A DNA stretch of 64,000 nt from Burkholderia stagnalis (GTDB taxonomy: Bacteria; Pseudomonadota; Gammaproteobacteria; Burkholderiales; Burkholderiaceae): positions 124,001 through 188,000 of the forward strand of contig NZ_CADESW010000004.1 of assembly GCF_902830275.1 (NCBI RefSeq), written 5' to 3'. The notes beneath the pieces were generated by a model. It saw nothing but the letters and a program-made list of their open reading frames with translations. It was not told the origin of the DNA and searched no databases. Positions 35,706-45,048 of the stretch are shown one piece after another; within the stretch, counting starts at the first letter, position 1; each line of letters opens with the position of its first letter. Position numbers and translations under genes: made by a program.

Positions 35706-38192
35706 TCATCGTTCGATCCGGCCGGTCGCGGCATGCGACTCGCCGGGCGGCTGGCACGTCACGGGAATCGGAGTGCCTTCGAGCTGGAGCTGGTCCGGCA
35801 GCACGTCGAGCGTGCACAGCGTGCGTTCGCCCGCGCGCACGACCAGCGACGATTTCGGCTGGACCTGGGTCAGGTAGGCGGCGCCGTCCTCGCCGACGAT
35901 GCCGAGTTCCTTGCCGTTCGCGCCGTCCTGCACCGACGCGCCGAACGGCAGCGCCTTGCCGCTCGCGTCCGACAGCGTCACGAACAGGTTGCGGCCGTGC
36001 GCGGCGGAAAACTTGACGAAGCCGATCGCGCCGTCGGTCAGCACCATGCGCTGGATCGGGTTCGACACCTGCACTTCGAGCGGCAGCTTCTCGACGTTGA
36101 CGGTCGCGTCGTACACGTTGTACGGCGAGATGCTGTCGAGCACCGTATAGCCGCGCGCGTTGGTGCGCGCGAGCGAACCGGACAGCGGCACGTCCGGCAC
36201 GCCGTCGGTCGACACCAGCAGGCGCGTGTCGCCCGCATTGCCGTTCGCGTGCGCGGTCACGCCGTACTGCGTCGCGACCAGCGAGCCGCCGAGCTCGAGC
36301 GACGCGGCCGCGTACGAATTCGCGACCGTCGACGCCTGCGCGGTGAGCTGGTACGACGACGTGCGCTGGCGGAAGCTCGCGTTCGCCGAGCCGCGCCCGC
36401 CGGTCGTGCCGGCGGCGATCTGGTAGGTGCGGCCGGCCGGATCGTCGTAGATGTAACCGGCGTTCACGCTCGTGTTGCCGCCGCCCGTCGTCAGGCTCGA
36501 CGTGACGGTCTGGCGGTCGCCGATCGGCAGCGTCGCGGTGACCGAGAACTGGTTGCCGCCGCTGCCCGCGCCCATCGTGCGGAACGCCGACACGCTGACG
36601 TTCACGCGGCGCAGCGCGCCGAGCGAGAACGCGCGCGTCAGCGTCAGGCCGACGCGCTGGTCCGACTGGCGCGCCCAGTAGGTCGTCTGGTCGTACGAGA
36701 AATAGGTCGACGTCTCGCCGAAGCGCTTCGACAGCGTCGCCGAATAGCGCTGCTTGCTGTTCGCGAGGCCGTACGCGCTCGGGTCGCCCGAGAACTGCGA
36801 GAAGTTCGTGTAGTCGCGCTCGGAAAAGCGGTAGCCGAAGAAGCGCACGTCCGCGTCGAGCGCATCGAAGTGCTTCGAATAGTTGATCCGGTACGAGTTG
36901 CCGTTGCGCGTCGCGCCGTTCCACCACAGCCGCGCACGCGCATGCGTGACGTCGGCGGACAACGCGCCGAACGCGCCGAAATCGCGGCCCACGCCGAGCG
37001 CGATCGACGTGTAGCCGGACGCGGCGATGAAGCCGCCGTACACGGTGACGTCGAGCGGCAGGCCGTATGCGGCCTCGCCAAAGCCGAAGAACGGCGTGAT
37101 GCCCGCACCGCCGAACAGGCGCGGCTTGCCGACCGCGGCCTTGTAGCGCAGCTGCCCCTGGCGCGCGAGGAACGGCACCGACGCAGTCGTCACCTGGAAG
37201 CGCTGCACCGTGCCGTCCTCTTCCTCGACCGCGACGTCGAGCGTGCCCTGCACGCTCGTGTTGATGTTCTGCAGCGCGAACGCGCCCGGCGACACGCGCG
37301 TCACGTACAGCACGCGGCCCTGCTGCGACACCGTGACGGTCGCGTTGGTGCGCGCGACGCCCGAGATCAGCGGCGCGTAACCGCGCAGCGACGGCGGCAG
37401 CATGCGGTCGTCGCTGCGGATCGTCGCGCCGGTCAGCGCGAACGTGTCGAAGATGTCCGAGCTCAGGTAGTCGTCGCCGAACGACACCGTCGATTCGATC
37501 GACGGCAGCGCGCGAAACGCATAGAGCCGGCTGAAGCGGAACGTCCGGTCCGCATAGACGGTGTTGCCCGCGTTGGACTGCGCCTGGTAGTCGCCGCGAA
37601 AACGCCACGCGCCCCAGTTGGCGCCGACCGTCCCGTACGCCTGCACGGAATTGGTCTGGCTGCCGGCCGAGCCGAAGTTGCGGTTGGTGTTCGCGATCAC
37701 GCGGTAATCGAGCATCGCGCCCGGAATGCCCTCGGTCCAGCGCTCGGGCGGCAGGTAGTACGCGTCGGTGAATTCGAGCGCCGCCTGCGGAATCGAGATC
37801 TTCAGGCGCCCTTCGCCCTTCTGGTAGCGCACGCTCACGCCTTCGATCGCGGCGAGATCGACGCAGCGGCCGCCCTGGAAGCGCGGCAGATCCTTCGCGA
37901 GCGACGGTTTCAGGCCGAATTGCGCGACCAGCTCCGGCGGCAGGCAGGGCTTGCCCGCGCCCGACGCGTCGCCGGCGATGAACTCGATCGTCTGCAGGCC
38001 GTAGAACACGTCGTTGACCTGCACGTCGAGCAGGTACTCGCCCGGCAGCGTGAAATCGGCCTGCGCGAACTGCGACAGGTCGACGTTGCTCGCACCGTCG
38101 ATGCTGAGAAACGACGAATTGAATTCCGTCGCCTGGCTCTGGCTGCTGACGGCCAGCACGGAGACGCAAAGGATGGAATGACTGATTCGCAC
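35706..38192 (-). CDS. Outer membrane fimbrial usher (FimD/PapC family)
   Basis: An approximately 828-residue usher forming the secretion pore and assembly platform for the pilus. The N-terminal domain starts TEFNSSFLSIDGASNVDLSQF after a short signal peptide (MRISHSILCVSVLAVSSQSQA). The barrel and plug show typical blocks (RSDDRMLPPSLRGYAPLI, VARTNATVTVSQQGRVLY, FFGFGEAAYGLPLDVTVYGG). The C-terminal domain ends with GTPIPVTCQPPGE. I use GTG 38192 because it gives a clean signal peptide; a TTG at 38234 would add 14 residues and neither has a clear ribosome site. It lies between the pilin and chaperone genes. Confidence 0.9.
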   Translation of the reverse strand: MRISHSILCVSVLAVSSQSQATEFNSSFLSIDGASNVDLSQFAQADFTLPGEYLLDVQVNDVFYGLQTIEFIAGDASGAGKPCLPPELVAQFGLKPSLAKDLPRFQGGRCVDLAAIEGVSVRYQKGEGRLKISIPQAALEFTDAYYLPPERWTEGIPGAMLDYRVIANTNRNFGSAGSQTNSVQAYGTVGANWGAWRFRGDYQAQSNAGNTVYADRTFRFSRLYAFRALPSIESTVSFGDDYLSSDIFDTFALTGATIRSDDRMLPPSLRGYAPLISGVARTNATVTVSQQGRVLYVTRVSPGAFALQNINTSVQGTLDVAVEEEDGTVQRFQVTTASVPFLARQGQLRYKAAVGKPRLFGGAGITPFFGFGEAAYGLPLDVTVYGGFIAASGYTSIALGVGRDFGAFGALSADVTHARARLWWNGATRNGNSYRINYSKHFDALDADVRFFGYRFSERDYTNFSQFSGDPSAYGLANSKQRYSATLSKRFGETSTYFSYDQTTYWARQSDQRVGLTLTRAFSLGALRRVNVSVSAFRTMGAGSGGNQFSVTATLPIGDRQTVTSSLTTGGGNTSVNAGYIYDDPAGRTYQIAAGTTGGRGSANASFRQRTSSYQLTAQASTVANSYAAASLELGGSLVATQYGVTAHANGNAGDTRLLVSTDGVPDVPLSGSLARTNARGYTVLDSISPYNVYDATVNVEKLPLEVQVSNPIQRMVLTDGAIGFVKFSAAHGRNLFVTLSDASGKALPFGASVQDGANGKELGIVGEDGAAYLTQVQPKSSLVVRAGERTLCTLDVLPDQLQLEGTPIPVTCQPPGESHAATGRIER

Positions 38193-38280
38193 GACGGGGC
38201 TACCGGGAGTCCTGGAGAAAAACGGGAGGGGCAAAGCGGAACGGGGAAAGGTGCGCGCACCCTTCCCCGCGGGGAGAGGC

Positions 38281-38793
38281 TTACTGGTAGCGAACCGTGA
38301 AGTTCGCGACGCCGTCGGCGGTACCCGGGGTCACGCCGGCCGCGGTCGCTTCGTACATCGCCGCGAAGCGCGCGATGTTCGTGCCGTTCTGCAGCACGAC
38401 CGGCGCCTTCTGCTCGGCGCCGTTGTCGAGGAACTCACCCGACGCGGCCTGCAGGCGGATGCCGACGTTGGTGGCCGAGCCGACGGTCGCGAGCAGCTTC
38501 GGCTGCGTGGCGTTCGACGTGCCCGTGAACGTGAAGAACGCGTTCTTCGCGATGCTCGTGTCGCAGTCGGTCAGCTTGATGTCGAAGTTGGTCGGCGTGG
38601 ACTTGTCGCCGGCCTGCTTGAATACGTTCGTCGGCACGTTGCCCAGACGCACGGTCTGGTCGACCGAGCCTGCGTCGATGCCGCATGCGCCCGCGACGAT
38701 CTCGCCCGTGAAGTTGATCGTGCCGGTGCCGGCCGCGAACGCCGAGGTGGACAGGGCAGCCAGTGCGACAGCGGACAGGAGGGATTTTTTCAT
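38281..38793 (-). CDS. Major fimbrial subunit (type 1 pilin)
   Basis: A 170-residue pilin. Signal peptide MKKSLLSAVALAALSTSAFA, mature start AGTGTINFTGEI, disulfide pair in GACGI and LTDCDT, and the C-terminal donor-strand motif GVANFTVRYQ with a penultimate-type aromatic. ATG 38793 follows GGAAACGACC. It is the first gene of the operon and should be by far the most abundant product. The stretch from 38794 upstream is AT-rich and holds dyad sequences. Confidence 0.93.
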   Translation of the reverse strand: MKKSLLSAVALAALSTSAFAAGTGTINFTGEIVAGACGIDAGSVDQTVRLGNVPTNVFKQAGDKSTPTNFDIKLTDCDTSIAKNAFFTFTGTSNATQPKLLATVGSATNVGIRLQAASGEFLDNGAEQKAPVVLQNGTNIARFAAMYEATAAGVTPGTADGVANFTVRYQ

Positions 38794-38920
38794 GGTCGTT
38801 TCCGATTGAATGACAGAAGAAGTGGACGACGTGTCGGACTTGAATCGGCAGCCCATGGCGAGCTCCCTGTCCGGCACGAGGTCGGCATTATTGAGATAAA
38901 TCTGAAAGTTTTCTGTAAAT

Positions 38921-38945
38921 CATTGTCAAATCGTCCGTGACAATG
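38921..38945. promoter_or_regulatory. Inverted repeat upstream of pilin gene
   Basis: CATTGTCA and TGACAATG, a perfect 8-bp inverted repeat with a 9-nt centre. The left arm overlaps the minus-strand TTGACA hexamer, a possible -35 element of the fimbrial promoter, so an operator role is plausible. The -10 match 17 nt further is poor. Confidence 0.45.
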
Positions 38946-39151
38946 TCAGATTTGCCTACTTCTTCAGCACTATTTCGCCTGGGTTTTTAATAGGATCACT
39001 AGCCTTTTTCGCCCGACGTCGATTTCAGAAATCGCCTGAATATAAAAGAAATTTCGGCATTCCGACCCTAAAAACCCAATACACCCTTGTCACACAAGGC
39101 TCCTGCCAACACCCCCATCACAAGGACATAATCCTGACTCGATCCGCCATC

Positions 39152-39167
39152 GTTGCCGATCGGCAAC
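39152..39167. promoter_or_regulatory. 16-bp perfect palindrome
   Basis: GTTGCCGATCGGCAAC is a perfect palindrome without spacer, about 360 bp upstream of the pilin start and in an AT-rich setting. It could be a regulator site; the regulator is unknown. Confidence 0.45.
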
Positions 39168-39214
39168 AATCATTCGCCGCCATTTTCAATATTAAGGAAA
39201 TTAACTTTTTGATT

Positions 39215-39242
39215 CGATTGCGCGCGACATTCCGCGCAATCG
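39215..39242. promoter_or_regulatory. Inverted repeat with 10-bp arms
   Basis: CGATTGCGCG and CGCGCAATCG, perfect 10-bp arms separated by 8 nt. It could be an operator or a transcript hairpin. It has no following T-run in either direction, which argues against a terminator. Confidence 0.45.
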
Positions 39243-39414
39243 TTTGCGAGCCGATTTTAACGTTTTACTTGCGACATTTTGCCGCCATTAAAATCGAGAC
39301 AGCATAATTGAATTGAAAGGTCAACCCGTCAAATGGAAGGGACGCCATGACGGACGTGCGCCTGCGACGAGCCGTCGCATTTGCGCGGCCCTCGGCAACG
39401 GAAGAAGACGGGAA

Positions 39415-40353
39415 TCAGCGGGTGCCCTGCACCGCCTCGAGCGCCTCGGGCGACGCAAACATCCGGGTGGCGTCATGGCCGACGCCGGGCACCTCGACGA
39501 GCCGCCAGCCGAACGCCCAGCCGCGGCTTTCCGCTGCGGCGCGGGCCGCCTGGAACGCATGGAGGCCGCGCGCATGACGGGTGGGCCCCTGTGCGTCGGC
39601 CATGCGGCCGCGCACGAGATGCCGGTTGCCGGTGTCGGCCGTGCCGAGCAGCACGGTGATGGGCTGCGCGAGATACGCGCGCAGCGCGTCGTCCGCGTCG
39701 CGCGCCGTGCCGACGCCGCCGAAGCCGAATGGCGCGGCATCGGTCACGCTCGGCATCACCCACGTCGACGGATTGGCGATCACGATGCGTGCGACGTCGG
39801 GCGCGCCATACGCGGCGACGCGGTCGAGGAATTGCGCGCCGGCCGAATGGCCGAGCAGCACGACGCTCGGCGCGGCGATGCCCGACGCCTGCCGCGCCCA
39901 GCCGACGAGCGGCGCAACGAGCCCGCGCGGCTGCCGCGGGTCGCGCGACAGCCCGTGCGCGGCGCTTGCGCCGCCATATTGATAGACGTCTCGCGGAAAC
40001 CGCGCCGCGTCGAACTGCGGCGCGACGACGATCGCGCACAGGCGCTCGGCGAGCGGGATCGCGTGGTCGCGATAGGCGGCGCCGTTGCGTTGCACGCCGT
40101 GGAACACGACGAGCAGCGTCGACGGCGCGCATTGCGCGGGGCGGTACGTGAACACCGGCAGGTCGACGCCCGCGACGTGCGCCGTCGCTGCCGCCGCCCC
40201 GGGCGCGATCGTCGCGCCGGTTACCGGCTGGCTCGCCGCGATGCCCGGCGGCGGCGCCGCGGCGCCCGCATCCTGCGCGTGCGCGGCATGGCCCCCGGCC
40301 AGCGCGAAGCCTGCCGCGAGCGCGGCGCCCAGCCGTCGTGGATCGATCGTCAT
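39415..40353 (-). CDS. Exported alpha/beta-hydrolase (esterase or polyester depolymerase-like)
   Basis: A 312-residue secreted or periplasmic alpha/beta-hydrolase. The signal peptide ends GGHAAHA about residue 26. The fold is marked by LLVVFHGVQRNGAAYRDHA (oxyanion-hole region), the nucleophile elbow LLGHSAGAQF (Ser about residue 169) and a late GVGHDA with the catalytic His. The arrangement resembles poly(3-hydroxyalkanoate) depolymerase-like esterases. A modest ribosome site (AGGG) precedes ATG 40353. It lies between the fimbrial control region and the efflux operon and has no obvious partner genes. Confidence 0.8.
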   Translation of the reverse strand: MTIDPRRLGAALAAGFALAGGHAAHAQDAGAAAPPPGIAASQPVTGATIAPGAAAATAHVAGVDLPVFTYRPAQCAPSTLLVVFHGVQRNGAAYRDHAIPLAERLCAIVVAPQFDAARFPRDVYQYGGASAAHGLSRDPRQPRGLVAPLVGWARQASGIAAPSVVLLGHSAGAQFLDRVAAYGAPDVARIVIANPSTWVMPSVTDAAPFGFGGVGTARDADDALRAYLAQPITVLLGTADTGNRHLVRGRMADAQGPTRHARGLHAFQAARAAAESRGWAFGWRLVEVPGVGHDATRMFASPEALEAVQGTR

Positions 40354-40450
40354 GCGTGCCCTGCCCGGTCGTGTCGACAAGGAATCCAACGCGCCGCCGC
40401 GCCGGTGCGATGACGGCCGTTACATTACCGGCCGTGACGCGCGCACGGCG

Positions 40451-41899
40451 TCACGCGCCGGCCGCCTCCCCGCCCGCCGGCGACCAGCCGCCGCCGAGCG
40501 TGCGGTACAGCGCGATCGCATTGCCGAGCCTGAGCTGCTTCAGGCGGATCAGCTCCTGCCCCGATTCGAACGTGCTGCGCTGCGCGTCGAGCAGTTCGAG
40601 ATACGTCGCGACACCGCCGCCGTAACGGCGCTCGGCGAGCTTCAGGCGTGCGCCGTCCGCTTCGTACACGGCCTGCTGCGCGGCGAGCTGCGTGTCGATC
40701 CAGCCGCGCGCGGCGAACGCGTCCGCCACTTCGCGGAACGCCACCTGCACGCTCTTCTCGTATTCGGCCACCGCGATGTGCTTGCGTGCGTTCGCGACGT
40801 CGAGATTCGCGCGGTTGCGCCCGCCCGCGAAGATCGGCAGCGTGACGCGCGGCGCGAACGTCCACACGCCGGTGCCGCCCGCGAACAGCCCCGAGAACGC
40901 GTCGCTGACCGAGCCGATGTCGGTCGTCAGCGCGATGCGCGGGAAGAACGCCGCGCGCGCCGCGCCGATCTGCGCGTTCGCGGCGCGCAGCCGCGCCTCG
41001 GCCTGCCGGATGTCCGGCCGGCGTTCGAGCAGTTCGCTCGGCGCGCCGGGCGCGACCGGCGCGATCGCGAGCGTGTCGAGCGTCAGCCCGTCGCCGGGCG
41101 CGGCCAGCGCGAAGTCGCCCGCGAGCAGCTGCAGCGCGCGCACCGCCTGCGCATGCTCGCGCTGCAGCGCGGCCTGCGACGCACGCGCGGACGCCACCAG
41201 CATCTCGGCGGAGCGCAGCTCGATCGCGTCGCTCGTGCCGGCCGCATAGCGGCGCTGCGTCAGCGCCGCGATCCGCTCGCGCGCATCGAGCGTGCGCTGC
41301 GCGAGCCCGAGCTGCTCGTGCAGCGCGCGCTCCGCGACGTAGGCATTGGCGACTTCGGCGATCACGCCGATGCGCACCGTGCGCTGCGCTTCGGCAGTCG
41401 CGAAATACTCGGCGAGCGCCGCGTCCGACAGGCTTTTCACGCGGCCGAACAGATCGAGCTCGTACGCGCTGATGCCGACGTCCGCGCGATACAGCCCGCT
41501 CACCGCGCTCTCGCGCACCACCGGGTCGTACTGGCGCGTGCGTTCGTAGCCGAGGTTCGCGTCGACCGACGGCAGCCGGTCCGCGCGCTGCACGCCGTAC
41601 AGCGCGCGCGCTTCCTCGAGCCGGCCGGCCGCGATCCGCAGGTCGCGGTTGTTCGCGAGCGCCGCGTCGATCCACGCCTGCAGCGCCGGATCGGTGAAAT
41701 ACGCGCGCCAGTCGTCGAGCAGCGCGAGGCTGTACGGTTGCGCGGCCGACGGTGCGCCGTCTACCGGCGCATAAGTCGACGGCACCGGCGCCGCCGGGCG
41801 CTCGTGGCGCGGCGCGAGCGAGCAGCCCGCGAGCGCGAGCGCGGCGGCCAGCGCGACCTGGGCGCGCAGGCCTGCGCACGCCTTCAGGCGAAACATCAT
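40451..41899 (-). CDS. RND efflux outer membrane lipoprotein (NodT/OprM family)
   Basis: A 482-residue outer membrane channel of a tripartite pump. The lipobox LALAGC places the lipidated Cys at residue 26. The OEP family repeats follow (LLDDWRAYFTDPALQAWIDAAL, EARALYGVQRADRLPSVDANLGYERT, and in the second half ERRPDIRQAEARLRAANAQIGAARAAFFPRI). Two tandem start codons at 41899 and 41896 overlap the pump gene stop. It corresponds by position to OprA of AmrAB-OprA-type operons. The substrate is set by the pump, not this part. Confidence 0.92.
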   Translation of the reverse strand: MMFRLKACAGLRAQVALAAALALAGCSLAPRHERPAAPVPSTYAPVDGAPSAAQPYSLALLDDWRAYFTDPALQAWIDAALANNRDLRIAAGRLEEARALYGVQRADRLPSVDANLGYERTRQYDPVVRESAVSGLYRADVGISAYELDLFGRVKSLSDAALAEYFATAEAQRTVRIGVIAEVANAYVAERALHEQLGLAQRTLDARERIAALTQRRYAAGTSDAIELRSAEMLVASARASQAALQREHAQAVRALQLLAGDFALAAPGDGLTLDTLAIAPVAPGAPSELLERRPDIRQAEARLRAANAQIGAARAAFFPRIALTTDIGSVSDAFSGLFAGGTGVWTFAPRVTLPIFAGGRNRANLDVANARKHIAVAEYEKSVQVAFREVADAFAARGWIDTQLAAQQAVYEADGARLKLAERRYGGGVATYLELLDAQRSTFESGQELIRLKQLRLGNAIALYRTLGGGWSPAGGEAAGA

Positions 41900-44800
41900 G
41901 ATGACGTACCCTCCATCGTCGCCGGCAGCGCTGCGCGCCGGCGCGGGCCGACGTTGAACAGCCGGCCGACGATCACGAAAAACAGCGGGACGAGGAACAC
42001 CGCGAGCACGGTCGCCGTGATCACGCCGCCGAGCACGCCGGTGCCGATCGCCATCTGCGCGCCGGACGCGGCGCCCGACGCGAACGCGAGCGGCAGCACG
42101 CCGACGCCGAACGCGAGCGACGTCATCACGATCGGCCGCAGCCGCAGCCGCGCGGCTTCGAGCGCGGCGTCGGCGAGCGGCATCCCCTGCGCGACGAAAT
42201 CCTTCGCGACCTCAACGATCAGGATCGCGTTCTTCGCCGACAGCCCGATCGTCGCGATCAGTCCCACCTTGAAATAAATGTCGTTCGGCATCCCGCGCAA
42301 CGTCACGCCGAGCACCGCGCCGATCACGCCGAGCGGCACCACCAGCATCACCGCGAACGGAATCGACCAGCTCTCGTACAGCGCGGCCAGCGCGAGGAAC
42401 ACGACGAGCACCGACAGCGCGAACAGCATCGGCGCCTGCGCGCCGGACAAGCGCTCCTCGAACGACTGCCCCGACCACGCGAAGCTGGTGCCGGCCGGCA
42501 ACTGCGACGCGATCCGCTCGATCGCGGCCATCGCGTCGCCGCTGCTGTGGCCGTGCGCCGCCGAACCGTTGATCGTGAACGACGGGAAGCCGTTGTAGCG
42601 CGTGAGCTGCGGCGGCCCGAGGGTCCAGTGCAGCGTCGCGAACGCCGCGAGCGGCACCATCTCGCCGCGCGCGTTGCGCACGCGCAGCTTCTTCACGTCG
42701 TCCTGGTCGAGCCGGCTCGCGCCGTCCGCCTGCACGATCACGCGCCGCACCTGCGTGCCGTGCATGAAGTCGCCGATGTAGTCGGAACCGAACATCACCG
42801 CGAGCGTCGTGTTGATCTCGTCCATCGACACGCCGAGCGCGGAGGCCTTCGCGCGGTCGATGTCGAGCTTCAGCTGCGGCGCGTCCTGCGTGCCGGCGAA
42901 CATCAGGTCGGTGAGCGCCGGATCCTTGCCGCCCGCTTCGAGCAGCTTCTCGCGCGCGGCGACGAACGCCGCGTAGTCGAGCCCGCCGCGGTTCTGCAGC
43001 CGGAAGTCGAAGCCGTTGGTCGAACCGAGGTCCGGCAGCGGCGGCGCGTTCATCGCGAACACCATCGTGTTCGGCGTCGCCGCGAAGCGCTCGTTGATGC
43101 GCGCGACGATCGCCTGCACCTGGTCGTGCGCCGACTTGCGGTCCTTCCAGTTCTTCAGCGTCACGAAGATCATCCCGCCGTTCGCCCCCTCGCCGTACGT
43201 GTTGTAGCCGCCGAGCGCGAACGTGTAGGCGGACGGCTCCTCGGCGCGCACGTATTCGTCGACCTGGCGCACGCTCTGCATCGTCTCCGCGAGCGGCGTG
43301 CCCTGCGGGCGGATCACCATCACCGTGAAGTTGCCCTGATCCTCGTCCGGCAGGAACGCGGTCGGCAGGCGCGTGAGCAGCAGCGCGGCGACCGCGGTCA
43401 GCACGCCGTACACCACCAGCCAGCGCACCGGCTTCTTCAGCACGCCGCCGACGCGCCGCGCATAGCGCTCGGTCGCGTGCGCGACGAAGCGGTTGAACCA
43501 GCCGAAGAAGCCGCCCTTCTCGTGATGGCCGTCCGCGACCGGCTTGAGCAGCGTCGCGCACAGCGCGGGCGTCAGCGACAGCGCGAGGAACGCCGAGAAG
43601 CCGATCGACACCGCGAGCGCCAGCGCGAACTGGCGATAGATGTTGCCCACGGCGCCGCCGAAGAACGCCATCGGCACGAACACCGACGTCAGCACCACCG
43701 TGATGCCGACGATCGCGCCGCTGATCTGCTGCATCGCCTTGACGGTCGCGTCGTACGGCGCGAGCTGCTCCTCGACCATCAGCCGCTCGACGTTCTCGAC
43801 GACGACGATCGCATCGTCGACGAGGATGCCGATCGCGAGCACCATCCCGAACATCGTCAGCACGTTGATCGAGAAACCGGCCGCGAACATCACGCCGAAC
43901 GTGCCCGCGAGCGCGACCGGCACGACGAGCGTCGGGATCAGCGTGGCGCGCAGGTTCTGCATGAACAGGAACATCACGAGGAACACCAGCACGCCGGCCT
44001 CGATCAGCGTCGTGACGACCTTGTTCATCGACACGCGCACGAACGACGACGTCTCGTACGGGATCTGGTACTTCACGCCCGGCGGGAAATACGCGGACAG
44101 CTCGTCCATCGTCGCGCGCACGCGCTTCTCGGTGGCCACCGCGTTCGAGCCCGGCGCGAGCTTGATGCCCATCCCGGTCGCGACCTTGCCGTTCACGTAC
44201 GACGGATAGTTGTAGTCGTTGCCGCCGAACTCGATGCGCGCGACGTCGCGCAGGAACAGCGCGGAGCCGTCCGGCCGCGCGCGCAGCGCGATCGCGCCGA
44301 AATCGGCGGGCGTCTTCAGCGGCGCGTCGGCGTAGACGGTCGCCGCGATCGGCGCGCTGTCGGGCACCGCGCTGCGGCCGATGTCGCCCACCGTCACGCG
44401 CGCGTTGTGCGCGCGCACGGCCGACGCGACATCCGATGCGGTGAGCCCGTGGCCGGCCAGCTTCACCGGGTCCGGCCAGATCCGCATCGCGTATTCCGCG
44501 CCCCAGAACTGCACCTTGCCGACGCCCTCGACGCGCCGCAGCGCCTGCACGACGTTCGCCGACGCATATTCGCCGAGCTGCACGGCGCTCATCCGGCCGT
44601 CGTCGGACGTCAGCGACACGACGAGCTGGATGTTGTCGGCGGCCTTCTCGACCTGGATGCCGTCGCGCCGCACGGGCTCGGGCAGCCGCGCCTCGACCGT
44701 CTTCAGGCGGTTCTGCACCTCGACGGCCGCGAGATCGGCGTTCACGCCCTGCCGGAACGTCAGGTACAGCGACGCCGAGCCGACGCTGCTCGTCGCGGAC

Positions 44801-45033
44801 GTATACAGCAGCCCCGGCGCGCCGTTCATCTCGCGCTCGATGAGCGCGGTGACGGATTCCTCGACGACCTGCGCGGACGCGCCCGGATACGTCGCGTAGA
44901 TGCTGACGACCGGCGGCGCGATGTCCGGGTACTGCGCGACGGGCAGCGCGCGGATCGCGAACACGCCGCCCAGCATGATGAAGAGTGCGATCACCCACGC
45001 GAACACGGGGCGATCGATGAAGAAACGTGCCAT
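41896..45033 (-). CDS. amrB: RND multidrug efflux pump, inner membrane transporter (AmrB/AcrB-like)
   Basis: A 1045-residue hydrophobic-amphiphilic efflux pump. Typical start MARFFIDRPVFAWVIALFIM, duplicated 12-helix layout with two large periplasmic loops, TM4 VLAIGILVDDAIVVVENVER with the proton-relay Asp pair, and the late block GLIATIGLSAKNAILIVEVAKD. It sits between the fusion protein and the outer membrane channel in one operon under a divergent TetR gene. That is the order of amrAB-oprA in B. pseudomallei and of the RND-3 operon I recall near the ornibactin locus in B. cenocepacia. Likely substrates such as aminoglycosides or macrolides are inference from those homologues. Confidence 0.93.
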   Translation of the reverse strand: MARFFIDRPVFAWVIALFIMLGGVFAIRALPVAQYPDIAPPVVSIYATYPGASAQVVEESVTALIEREMNGAPGLLYTSATSSVGSASLYLTFRQGVNADLAAVEVQNRLKTVEARLPEPVRRDGIQVEKAADNIQLVVSLTSDDGRMSAVQLGEYASANVVQALRRVEGVGKVQFWGAEYAMRIWPDPVKLAGHGLTASDVASAVRAHNARVTVGDIGRSAVPDSAPIAATVYADAPLKTPADFGAIALRARPDGSALFLRDVARIEFGGNDYNYPSYVNGKVATGMGIKLAPGSNAVATEKRVRATMDELSAYFPPGVKYQIPYETSSFVRVSMNKVVTTLIEAGVLVFLVMFLFMQNLRATLIPTLVVPVALAGTFGVMFAAGFSINVLTMFGMVLAIGILVDDAIVVVENVERLMVEEQLAPYDATVKAMQQISGAIVGITVVLTSVFVPMAFFGGAVGNIYRQFALALAVSIGFSAFLALSLTPALCATLLKPVADGHHEKGGFFGWFNRFVAHATERYARRVGGVLKKPVRWLVVYGVLTAVAALLLTRLPTAFLPDEDQGNFTVMVIRPQGTPLAETMQSVRQVDEYVRAEEPSAYTFALGGYNTYGEGANGGMIFVTLKNWKDRKSAHDQVQAIVARINERFAATPNTMVFAMNAPPLPDLGSTNGFDFRLQNRGGLDYAAFVAAREKLLEAGGKDPALTDLMFAGTQDAPQLKLDIDRAKASALGVSMDEINTTLAVMFGSDYIGDFMHGTQVRRVIVQADGASRLDQDDVKKLRVRNARGEMVPLAAFATLHWTLGPPQLTRYNGFPSFTINGSAAHGHSSGDAMAAIERIASQLPAGTSFAWSGQSFEERLSGAQAPMLFALSVLVVFLALAALYESWSIPFAVMLVVPLGVIGAVLGVTLRGMPNDIYFKVGLIATIGLSAKNAILIVEVAKDFVAQGMPLADAALEAARLRLRPIVMTSLAFGVGVLPLAFASGAASGAQMAIGTGVLGGVITATVLAVFLVPLFFVIVGRLFNVGPRRRAALPATMEGTSS

Positions 45034-45048
45034 GTTGATTCGAACCGA

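Larger units (their letters stand above)
38794..39414. promoter_or_regulatory. AT-rich intergenic control region of the fimbrial operon
   Basis: About 620 bp without a supported gene, markedly richer in A+T than the rest of the window, especially 38880-39310. It contains three dyads listed separately and a TTGACA hexamer on the minus strand (38929-38924) inside the first one. Low GC upstream of surface-structure genes often marks binding by H-NS-type silencers; that is inference. Confidence 0.6.
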
